Positions 34,670-44,700 of a stretch of DNA of 64,000 bases are shown piece after piece. Source of the DNA: Strigamia acuminata (lineage: Eukaryota; Arthropoda; Chilopoda; Geophilomorpha; Linotaeniidae). Position 1 is the first letter of the stretch, and each line of letters opens with the position of its first letter. The stretch lies in assembly GCA_949358305.1 (NCBI GenBank), contig OX442319.1:6696001-6760000 (forward strand), read 5' to 3'. The position numbers and the translations under genes are program-made. Below the pieces are notes generated by a model. The model saw only the letters and a program-made list of their open reading frames with translations. It made no database searches and had not been told where the DNA came from.

Positions 34670-35269
34670 ATGAACGTCGCAATACCGAGTTGGAGCAACG
34701 TTCGGGAATTCTTTGGCGGTTTAATTCGGACTACGTCAGTGAAACTAAACCAAAAAGTTGATAAAATAACGATTAATTCAGCTATGGCTCTTGCGGGCAG
34801 CATGGATAGTGACGAGTGGTGTTTGGACAGTGGTGCATCGTGTCACATATGTAAAGACAAAACGAAATTTGTGTCGTTGGACTGTACAAAACATCCCAGC
34901 ATTGAAACTGCAAATGGTGAGATTGTGATCGCCGAAGGAATTGGCACAGTCATGTTTGTCGTTGAAGTGGATAAACGAAAGCAGACGATCGGAGCAAACA
35001 ATGTGCTTTATTCCCCGAAATTAGTTAATTTACTATCGGTGTCCCGCATGGTTGACAAGGGTTCCGAGTTACATTTCCAAGGTGAATGTGCAATCGTTAG
35101 TAAACAAGGCCGGCAAATCATGAAAGCGGTTAAACGAGAAAACCTCTATTTCGTTAAAATGAAGAAATTTCTATCCGAGATCCAAGCCAGTGAAATTTGC
35201 AAGAAAAACGTGGGACGCCAAGAAAAGGCCAGAAAGGCCATTCAGATTTCGACAGAAGTGAATTATTAG
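34670..35269 (+). CDS. Stand-alone Copia-type aspartic protease-like ORF, P2
   Basis: 199 codons, clearly a duplicate of P1. The active-site region is WCLDSGASCHICKDKTKF, followed by ANGEIVIAEGIGTVMF, NNVLYSPKLVNLLSVSRM and ENLYFVKMKK. The upstream leader from 34387 (ACACGGATTTAACAGAG...) matches P1 from 30130, and TATACAAC at 34565-34572 sits where P1 has its TATA box. The frame is fully open although DNA identity with P1 is not complete, which is mild evidence for purifying selection but needs a substitution count. No other retroelement gene adjoins. Confidence 0.7.
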   Translation: MNVAIPSWSNVREFFGGLIRTTSVKLNQKVDKITINSAMALAGSMDSDEWCLDSGASCHICKDKTKFVSLDCTKHPSIETANGEIVIAEGIGTVMFVVEVDKRKQTIGANNVLYSPKLVNLLSVSRMVDKGSELHFQGECAIVSKQGRQIMKAVKRENLYFVKMKKFLSEIQASEICKKNVGRQEKARKAIQISTEVNY

Positions 35270-36402
35270 TAAAAATTTGTCATTTTTTTTTTCTAAAAAA
35301 AAAATTTAAAAATTGTTTATTTTACTTTTTTTTTTTTATTAATTATGGTACTAATAATTATAAATAAATAGTTTATCTATTCAACACTTCTTGTCTTTTA
35401 CCATAAACAAACTTTTGAGACAAATTAAAATGTTGGTGCAAAGAACTTGTTTTTTTTGCAATTTTCATCGGTCTATAACTTTTTTTTTTAACAGTTCTAC
35501 ATCGTTTATTTTTAGCAAAAACACACCTAACTAGCTTATTAATTTGTGTGATATTATGGAAATAAATGATATTTTTCTTAATTTCAAATTTTTATGCGGG
35601 CTGTGTTGCAGGAAAGTTTTTAAGGAGGAGTTTGTTATTGCGATGCGATTTCGGCCAGGCCCTCATCCGCGTGGGCTGAATCCGCTCGTTCTTAATCCGC
35701 GGGAAATTACTTCCTCATCCGCGTTGTCCTCGCTCCCGCGCCGAATTAAAAAATAAATTAAAATGATAAATAAAAGTAATACATCCGACATTCTGCGTGG
35801 TTCTTAATCCGAGCGGTTCTTAATCCGCGTTGTAATAAATCTGTAATACGTACGTGGTAAAGTCATTACAGATTTTATATTCTTCAAAACGTAACCGTAA
35901 CTATCAAAAACATTCTGCAAATAAACAAAATGCACTAAAAACACCAAAGCAACAACAAAAACACCAAAAATTAATTTTTGAAATGACATCTTTATTTTTG
36001 GCGTTTTATGACTTTTTGCTGACATAATATTTTTATATTTTTTATTGGATGTAATGGAGTTTTGGGTATTTTTTTTTGCAGGAATATCCGGACCCTATTT
36101 ATCATTTTATCAATAAATTTGGATTTTAATTTTCCATTACGCTATCTTCATACATAAATGTTGTGCACCTACTCATCGGTATCCGTAAATACAATCCCCA
36201 ATTGAACACAAAACATTCTAATTACAGGTATGTTAAAATGTAATAAAAATGTTTATTTTCCGTCTTCATCTTTGACCGATCAAGTGACAACCACTGTGGG
36301 TCATGTGACCAATTGCTACGTAAACAATCAAGCGGGAATAAGGAAGAACTAACGCGCCTTTTTTGCTAAACCTTACAAGACCCAGACGACACGGCCTACC
36401 AC
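35270..36402. other. Spacer P2-P3 with a small GC-rich repeat insertion
   Basis: Conserved block at about 35600-35650 as after P1. At about 35655-35840 extra sequence built from TTCTTAATCCGCG-like units (also GGTTCTTAATCCGAGCGG) interrupts the module relative to 31440. The rest is A-rich. No supported gene. Confidence 0.45.
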
Positions 36403-36894
36403 ATGCCTGTAATGCGAAACAAAAACGACAAGCGTTGCTGGTGCTTGGACAGCGGTGCAACGACCCACGTATGTAATGACACAACGCAATTTCTGAAGTT
36501 GGACTATTCAAAATGTCCCCGAATTAGAACTGTGAGCGGTGCAATCGTGCAAACCGAAGCTGTTGGAACTGTAAAGATTCAAGTGTTTTGTGAAGAAAGA
36601 AAGTGTACGATTCAATTAGACAATGTGTGTTATTCGCCGGAATTAGGCAATGTACTGTCAGTGTCTCGCTTAGTGCAAAATGGCTGCGACGTGAATTTCC
36701 GTGGGAAATATGCGACGGTTATCGAACGAGACGTGCCAATCATGATAGCGGAACAAAAGCAACGACTTTACTATGTTAAAACACGTAAAAACGAGAAAGA
36801 ACAAGTCGCTAATCAAGTTGGAAGTGAAAATAAGAAGGAAAACTCGGTGCGAGGAGATCGGCGATGTTTTGGTTGGAAATTTTGCAGATTTTAA
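36403..36894 (+). CDS. Divergent Copia-type aspartic protease-like ORF, P3
   Basis: 163 codons. It is clearly related to P1/P2 but much diverged: WCLDSGATTHVCNDTTQF at the active site (DSGAT instead of DSGAS), VSGAIVQTEAVGTVKI, VCYSPELGNVLSVSRLV and RLYYVKTRK. The tail is different and shorter. Keeping the catalytic DSGA, the spacing and an open frame despite this divergence suggests long-term retention. About 100 bp after its stop, the flank (CTACTGTAGAACTATAAA near 36999) is the sequence that was joined onto the truncated end of C1. Confidence 0.65.
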   Translation: MPVMRNKNDKRCWCLDSGATTHVCNDTTQFLKLDYSKCPRIRTVSGAIVQTEAVGTVKIQVFCEERKCTIQLDNVCYSPELGNVLSVSRLVQNGCDVNFRGKYATVIERDVPIMIAEQKQRLYYVKTRKNEKEQVANQVGSENKKENSVRGDRRCFGWKFCRF

Positions 36895-37309
36895 TTTTTT
36901 GGTCAGGTGGTGATGAATTTACAAAAGTAATATTTGAATAAAGCGATTTTAACTGTAATTTGGTTGAGTTATTTACAAAATAACAATTTTATTCTGAAGC
37001 TACTGTAGAACTATAAATAATAAATATTGAAAATATTTAGTTTCTTAATATAAACGTATTTTTCGAATAAGGTTTCCACTTTACACAAAGAAATTAAAAT
37101 TTTTTGTTTAAAATGCGTTTTTATATAAGTAGGTATCCTTTTTTTTTGCCATTTATAATTTAACAAAAAAATTTCACATGATACCCAAATAAATAATTTA
37201 ACCAAAAAATTACACATTATACCCAAATAACAAATAATTTAATAAATTTAATCAAATAATTTAACATGAAAGCAATAAATATAAATATAAATTAATTAAG
37301 CTAACACAA

Positions 37310-37512
37310 AACTAAAATTCAAATATCGCGCACATTTCAGAGAAGCAAACATTCGTTTGTTCAACGTTTAGTGAACGTTCACAGTTCTGACCAATGTCCG
37401 ACTTCCGTATGGATTACATTTCCTGTATATAAGCTGCAGATTTCAGCGTTACAATCATCAATCATCCTAGCAGCTTCGAATCGTGAACTACAACCAGTTT
37501 ATTCGTTTACAA
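37310..37512 (+). promoter_or_regulatory. Cullin promoter copy 3, cut off from C3 by the Gypsy insertion (TATA 37426-37433)
   Basis: TATATAAGCTGCAGATTTCAG and the leader up to TTCGTTTACAA match the C1 and C2 promoters. At 37513 the Gypsy LTR begins, so the leader now runs into an antisense-oriented LTR. The matching coding region starts 13.2 kb away at 50707. TSD ACAA is 37509-37512. Confidence 0.8.
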
Positions 37513-39168
37513 TGTGACGGTGACGACCACAACTCCTATCGCATGATAGTACCGGGTATAAGTCGCGTGAATAAGTGATTAATACGAGATAAAATAAAGA
37601 CAACAAGTTTCTCAAAACACTACATTTATTGTTGCTAAACAATATAATCAATCCTAAGAGTTATACAAATTCTAATGCCGACATTTGGCAAGTTAAATAC
37701 AAGTTAAACTATACAAATAATTGGCTGTGAAACAGCCCTAAAATAATATGATTACGGTTAATGGTGATCCGGGGTTCGGGAACGGCAAAACGCCCGCTCG
37801 ACCGAGTTAATGATGTCATCTATGCGTAGCCGGGCTGGCTGTGTCCTCGCGGCTTCCGTCGGTGCTCCGTAATCATGGAACTGCTTCGTTCGCGTTCCGG
37901 GTTCGTATGGTGTAATGGTCCGTGTAATGCTGGTTTGGTTCGATCCGAGAGGTGCGGTTGACTCATGTGCACCGCCACAACTAGGGTTGGAAATTGGTAA
38001 TGAATAAATGAAGTCATTTATTCGCCAAGGTTCCGCTTGCGAATTATATTTAATTCGCGATGTTGTGAGTTTAATAAATTAACTCAATAAATTGTATTCA
38101 ATTTATTGTTACGAATTTGATTCGTCATACAGTGAAATAAGTCTCGTGACTTACTTCGGTTGTTAACTTGTTGCCAAGTTTAAACAATTAAGGTTTTTTA
38201 TCGACTACAAGATATAATAAAGATTAAACAGCGCAACACACAATTGCCGTCAAAGTTCGCCTTGCTGAGCAGAACAGTATCGCGCGTGCCCTAAATAACA
38301 GTGCGGTGAGAGACGGCACTGGTATTCAGGGGGATATAGCCCGCAGTTCTGCACAACAGAATTAATCACCTGAGATACTACTCATAAGTAGACTGCTTTG
38401 GCACCATCACCGAAGAGATATAACTTTCCCAAACACATAGTGCTACTGGCGGTAACTGCATGTTTTGCATGCAGACTGCTTTGGCACCATCAAGTGATGG
38501 AGTCAATCTCTTTCAGTAACAGTGCTACTAACGGTTACTAAATACTTTGGTATCACACGTGACTCTATTGTCCGACCACGAGGATACTTATGCGGGAGGC
38601 TTTCTCCTCGGCAAGACCGTTTGACGGAAACATTAACAGTCCGAACTTCGCCTTCAGTTGACGGGGGTTGCATGGCTCAGCAGAGCCATGCTATGCATGG
38701 ACCGGTAGGCCCATGCCCTGAGTAAGAAACAGTTATTTGACATGCGGAACATACCAAATAACCAGAAATCAAGAACTAGCTTTACTTCCTGTTGTCAGGG
38801 AGTTTTATACTCGGTGGGATTAGGTTCCACCAATCTCGTATCGCAGGAAGTGGATATGGAGACGCAAATTGGGATTATGCTAATCTTTTAGCATAAACCG
38901 GAACTGGATACCGGGGACAGGAAATGGATACACAGAACGGAAATACATTCTGAAAATGGGTTTCAGGTCGCGTACCCGTGATAAAGCAAGAATACCTGCT
39001 TTGACTTATTGAGTATTGATAATATAACTTTATATTATCGATCTAAATTATATTTAGTCATAGCAAACATAACAATATGTTTTGTGAACCATTTCTATGT
39101 AAAATAGTAAGTTCGAGGTTGAATTTGCCGCTAGTACTAGTGGCGCCATCTATTGCTAATTTGTCACA
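37513..39168 (-). repeat. 3' LTR of the Gypsy element
   Basis: 1656 bp, TGTGACGGTG...TTTGTCACA. It contains two tandem copies of a roughly 90 bp module with AGACTGCTTTGGCACCATCA. A diverged relative is the solo LTR at 20103. Short ORFs inside it are not genes. Confidence 0.95.
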
Positions 39169-39180
39169 CATCCCCCTTAA
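39169..39180 (-). other. Polypurine tract of the Gypsy element
   Basis: CATCCCCCTTAA on the + strand, i.e. TTAAGGGGGATG on the element strand, directly next to the 3' LTR: the plus-strand primer site for reverse transcription. Confidence 0.75.
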
Positions 39181-39539
39181 TAACTAAACATATACTCTTA
39201 TATTTTATGTTATTCTTTAGGAATATCATTCGTGTCAAATTCATCCATGTCAATAAATATTTTATTTCCAATATTTATAAGGCCCACGAGTGTTTTTTAA
39301 TAAACATGTTCTTATCCTTAGGATGCTCAAAAAATGCTTTTTTATTTTCTCCTTTCAGAGACGGTTATAAAAAATAGTTTGGTTATTATTAAAACAATAA
39401 ACATGAAGTCTTTTCGTATAACGAAGAAGCACTTCTTACAAAAATCTTCGTTAAAGAATTTTCTGGTTACATATTATATTTTTGTTTTTATCACAGAACA
39501 CACAAACAAACTGCTAATTGTTTTAACTTTGAACATGGC

Positions 39540-41150
39540 TTAATCTTGACCTTTTTCGGTCTCCGAGGCGGGCTTTTGCCTGTCCTTTGAAGAAGACTTT
39601 TTGCCACGTTTCTTGGCGGGAAGGGGTTCTTCCGGTTGCCGATCTATGAAAAATGCAGCGGTCGCAACAACTTCCGTGGCGATGGGCGTTTCGGGTGCTT
39701 TATCCCCTGCTTCAGGCTGATCAGTCGATCCGTCTTCTTCATCGATCATCTTTTTGAGATCTTCGTAGATGTCAATCACCGGGGGCAAAACCAAAATCCA
39801 GCCTTCACATATTTGGTTTTTCATCTCAGCTGCGATTTTTCCCACGAGCAGATTCCAAAGGTGCTCCAAAATGTTGAAGCCCTCAACGCGACGTGGATTC
39901 AAGATCATTTGCATGATCCTGGTCACGTATCCTACCGTTATTTGATCGGGAAGACCCGTAATCAATTGGCGAGAAATTATTATCGCAAGTCGAGCTACGA
40001 TGGGGTAGTAGTATTCGACCTCCCAAACGAATAACTGTCCTATCTTGGTGTTCGGGGGAACTTGGTAGGGTTCGATTAAGAATTCGTTCGAAATCCCGTG
40101 TTCCGCGATATTTGGCATGGGAACCAATGTGGCTTCTTCCGTTTGGGTCGCGTTATCTACGCAGACAACACTTGGCATTTTTTCCAAACCCATTTGAAGA
40201 CCAAGGGGCGTTCTTCGCGAATTCATAAATTCGGGATCCTCGTATACAGCTTTGCCATCGTTAGATAGTAAAGCCTTACAAAGGTGGCAGGTTGCCCATT
40301 TTCGGGGTACTGGATCGAACAACCCTTTAACCACGAATGAAACAAACTTGGGGTTCCAGGGTTGGATTTTCAATCGTCGTTTTGATCCGAGACAATTCCC
40401 GCATGATGCTAAATGGCACCCTGTCCCGGAGCCGGACATCCAACCAACCCCGAAACAGAAGGGGCACGGTATTTCGCCCTTTGCGAGCTCCAAATTGTCG
40501 TGTGGAATTCCCAATTCTAAGTCACGATCGCAGGCGGCTTTTCGACGTAGTGCCTTTTCTTGTTTATTAGCTGCTCTTTGTTGAGCAGTCATCGGCTGCA
40601 GTTTGGGGGCTCTGGTGGACACAAACGTACGTTTCCCTCTAGCCGTATTATATCTGGGAGTATACACTACTTCGCGCGAAGTCGTGGGTGGCGGTGAGTC
40701 GTAATGAACGTACTCCCGCTGTTTGCGTTTGTTGTCTTGGTGGCGATTTCCTTCGGGATTTCGATTTGCCTCTAATTTGACAATCTCGTCCAGACTTCTC
40801 TCATGAGAGGTCGACGAATCTTCCATTCGACTCGTACTTGGTTTATGGATCGGCTGTAAAGGGTGGCTTTTAGAGAAACTGTCCTTTTTCGGTATAATGA
40901 AGGTTTCTTGGGTAACCTCCATCGCCGTTTTGGGTACAGCCGTCTTTGGGCGAATTTCCTTTGGGAGGGCATCTGGGTTGTTTCGGGCCCAGGTTAATAT
41001 GTCCCATCCTTTTTGGTCGAGCACAATAGGAGTGTTTGGCGCTCCCGGGACCGTTACGATGGTTGGGTTGACTGTTGGCGTGTCTTCTTCCTCCGAAGAA
41101 CTCGACTGAATCACAATTCGCCGCTTTTTAATTGGTATCTTCTTGACCAT
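39540..41150 (-). CDS. Third ORF of the Gypsy element, Cys-rich, unknown function
   Basis: 536 codons from an ATG, lying 3' of pol where errantiviruses carry env. I see no signal peptide, transmembrane helix or furin site, so an envelope role is unlikely. The N-terminal half is basic, Ser/Pro-rich and disordered, starting MVKKIPIKKRRIVIQSSSSE. The middle has CPFCFGVGW followed by a second cluster ending CGNCLG, i.e. C-x2-C-x12-C-x4-C-x2-C with GxG motifs reminiscent of a DnaJ-type zinc ribbon, then CHLC about 45 residues on. The C-terminal third is helical and ends KRGKKSSSKDRQK. Possibly a nucleic-acid-binding accessory protein. Probably expressed from a spliced RNA, since about 0.6 kb separates it from pol. 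No family recognised. Confidence 0.7.
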   Translation of the reverse strand: MVKKIPIKKRRIVIQSSSSEEEDTPTVNPTIVTVPGAPNTPIVLDQKGWDILTWARNNPDALPKEIRPKTAVPKTAMEVTQETFIIPKKDSFSKSHPLQPIHKPSTSRMEDSSTSHERSLDEIVKLEANRNPEGNRHQDNKRKQREYVHYDSPPPTTSREVVYTPRYNTARGKRTFVSTRAPKLQPMTAQQRAANKQEKALRRKAACDRDLELGIPHDNLELAKGEIPCPFCFGVGWMSGSGTGCHLASCGNCLGSKRRLKIQPWNPKFVSFVVKGLFDPVPRKWATCHLCKALLSNDGKAVYEDPEFMNSRRTPLGLQMGLEKMPSVVCVDNATQTEEATLVPMPNIAEHGISNEFLIEPYQVPPNTKIGQLFVWEVEYYYPIVARLAIIISRQLITGLPDQITVGYVTRIMQMILNPRRVEGFNILEHLWNLLVGKIAAEMKNQICEGWILVLPPVIDIYEDLKKMIDEEDGSTDQPEAGDKAPETPIATEVVATAAFFIDRQPEEPLPAKKRGKKSSSKDRQKPASETEKGQD

Positions 41151-41745
41151 AATTCTACAAATATAGAAAACGTTTTAGTTTTATTTGCAATACTTTTGTA
41201 TGCGCGCGCCCTCTATTGAGAAGACGCGTAACTCAATTTACGAATTTTATAATTATAATTCGTTACAACTTTTCACTTTTGTGTATTGATAATTTCATCG
41301 AACTTACGAAAATGTCCTGCTTCCTTTAGAAGCGTAGCTTGTAGAATTCTAAGTGTAGTCGCCTCGACGATAACTTGGAGTTTAGAGCACGTGGCTTTCA
41401 AATCCTCCGCCGCTAGTAAACGAATTCCGCTGGTTCGTATTTCTTCGAATATTCAAAGAAATTTCATGATATATAGATATAACTTTATATGCATAATCAT
41501 AATACCTGTATTCGCTGATTTATAGCTAACAATGTCAACGCGTTTGACCGTGTTTTTCGTTGAATTCGACGAAGTTCTTCTTCTCTCACGTGTGTGTTAG
41601 AAGACTGAATATAGAACGAATCTTTTACTCTCCACCCGGGGTCGTAACCTATCAGGTGACTTCGCGAATTTTCGGATTTGAATATTCGGTATCTGATTTA
41701 AATCAAATATTTTTTTAGAATATTCCTTTTATATTAAGAATCTTT

Positions 41746-44700
41746 TTAACGACGTTCTTGAATCATCTGCACAAAATCCGTAGTGTATTTCGGATTTGGC
41801 CTCGAAGTTCTTTTTGGTCTCGAGATTATTTCCGGAAGGTCAGCTGTTCGCTTCCGTTTATTCGAGTTATTACTTCGTGGATCGATAATCTCGTTTCCAT
41901 TTTCATTTGAGGTAGGAATTATTCTTTCTTCTTGTTCAAGACTTTCTTGAGGAAGTTCTTCCATATCTTGATTATCTAATTCTTGTGAATTAGATTTGTT
42001 AAATTCGGAATTTGCCGACATCCAATCAGGGTTTGGGTGATCTTCCAATTTTCCTTTTTTCTGACCCAGAGTCCATGTCTCAATCGGGTATGAAGGGATA
42101 TACGGGGTGAGATCATCCGTATTTATTGATGGTTCAATTGAATCATCTAATAATTTTCGTAAGGCGTATGCACCTCCTGTTAATACGGCCGTGATTTCCC
42201 ACGGTCCGTCTCGTTTTTCAGCAAATCCTTTAATAATGCCTTTGTCTTGATTGGAAAGAATATGTGTATTTTTCCAGACTAAATCACCTACTTCATATTT
42301 GCAAATATGAAATTTATTACGGTGAATTCTGTCGTGTTTCTCGTAATTTAGTTGGATCCTACGGTGCATTTCTTGGTGTGCTCTTCGTAGAATCCCGAGT
42401 AAATTAAACACGAATTCCTCAGGGTTATTTTTATCGAATTTATTCGCGTGTTGAATAATTCGCGGGTCGAAAGGTAGTGTTACTATTCTTCCCGTATTTA
42501 ATAAAAATGGCGTCGATCCGGTTGCTTCGGATTTTGCCGTCCTGGATGCAAATGCAAATTCATTCAGAAAACGTGGCCAGTGAGAGTGCACATCAGAATA
42601 AATTGCAAGCATTATTTTGATATCCCTGTTTGCCCGTTCTGTGGGGTTGGCCTGAGCATGATAAGGACTTATATGAGTCATTTTAATGTTGTGCCTTTTA
42701 CAGAAACCCTCATAGATGGTGGATGCGAACTGTTTTCCATTATCGCTGATAATTTTCCTGGGGTAACCCCATCTATGTACGATATCACCTAATTTTGTTA
42801 TAATTGCTTCACTTGAAGCTTTGCTTAATGGGGCTAATTCTACCCATTTAGTACATTGATCGATTCCTACTAAAATATATTTATGTTGGTATTGTCCAGC
42901 GGGTTTGGGACCCATGAAGTCTAAACAAAGAACTTCCCATGGCTGTGCCATATTGTGAGGAGTATAACTCGCTCTGTGTTTGCGGTGTTGACTAGGTTTG
43001 TATTGTTGGCAATGAACACAACTACGAACATAATTACACGTGTCTTTGCTCATTTTAGGCCAATAATAGATGAGTTTCGCTCGTTCGAGCGTTTTACTCA
43101 TCCCCGCATGTCCACTTAACGGATGTCCGTGGCATGCGAACAACACTCGTCGTACTAAAGACGGTGGAATCACCGCTTTAAATCCGTTGCCGGAATCATT
43201 TAATTCTTCTTCAAATGTTGGTTTGAAGAAGATTAACATTTCAGAATCATTACTATTCTCATCTTCATTATCATGATTTTCTTTGAAATCTAGTTGGTAG
43301 CCTTTGATGTCTTTCATCCATCGCTTAGTTTTCCTATTTTTCTTTTGTTCAACTTCATCTAACTTTAGATGAGTTATTATTTTTCTGCATTCGTAATCTT
43401 TGAGCTGAGCTTCGATGATTTCTGCTCTGGTAGGAGGAACTATACTTAGTACTTCGGTTAACGCACTAAATAAAGTTTCTGGTTCAACATGACCTTTCTC
43501 CCCCTTTTCCAAAGAATTATTTAATTTTTTGGAATAATCAAACTTTACTGACACGTTTGTTAAGAACTGACAGGGTTTTGGTTCTTCTCTACGAGTAACT
43601 TCTTTATTTCCGTCCCACTCGGGCCAGAATTGAGTTATTTCTGTGGGTTCGATATAATCATCCTTCGGAATGTCTTCAATACTCAAAGGAGCTCTTGAAA
43701 ATGCGTCTGCGACTTGATTTTGAGTACCACGACGATACTTAATTTTAAAGGCGCCGCATTGCAGTTTAATTGCCCATCGGCCAAAACGACCAGAAGGTTC
43801 TGGCGTCCCCATTAGCCATTTTAAGGCTTCTGCATCTGACTCCAGGGTGAAAGACGTGTATTCTATGTAAGGGCGGAAGCGTTCTACAGCCCATACTACC
43901 GCTAGACACTCTAGTTCGGGAGTAGTGTAACGTTGCTCGGCTCCTCGAAGTACGCGACTAGCGTAAGCTACGGGTCTTGGAGTTTTAATCCATTTGTCCT
44001 TGTTTTTGTCAAGAAAATCCACATCTTGGCATAATACCGCTCCTAATCCTGAATGTGAAGCGTCTGTTAGAATCACAAAGGGTTCGAGCATATTAGGCAT
44101 TAATAAAACTTGAGTTTCGTCGCATAAGATGTCTTTAATTCTTTCGAAAGCGTCCATTTGCTCTTGTCCCCAGACAAAAGTTGCTTTCTCATGCATTATG
44201 CTAGTCAGTGGAGTAGCAATTTCACCGTGGTTAGGAATAAACTTCCTAAAGAAATTTGCCAACCCGTGAAACCTTTGAACATCTTTCGATGTTTTTGGGG
44301 TTGGAAATTTTCGTACTGACGCGATTTTGTCAGGATCCGGGGCCAATCCATTTGGAGTGATTAAATGTCCCAGAAATTTTAGCGTAGTTCTGCCGAACTT
44401 AGACTTTTCTTTATTTACGGACAAGTTGGCTTTGTCTAGTCGTTCTAAGACATCTTTAATGTGACCGAGATGTTGGTCCCAGGTCTGAGAAAAGATGATT
44501 ACATCGTCTAAATAGACTAATGCATGTTTATATAACGCGTCACCCATAACCTGTTCCATTAGAGCTTGAAATGTACAAGGCGCGTTACATAACCCAAATG
44601 GCATACGTACAAATTGATAGTTGCCTTTTGGAGTATAGAAAGCAGTTTTCTGTTTATCTTCATCTTCCATTTCTACTTGATAATATCCTTTTGTAAGGTC

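Noticed and set aside
39540-41150. Envelope gene of an errantivirus-like element
   Set aside because: Position fits, but I see no signal peptide, fusion peptide, furin site or membrane anchor; the Cys pattern is of a zinc-binding type.
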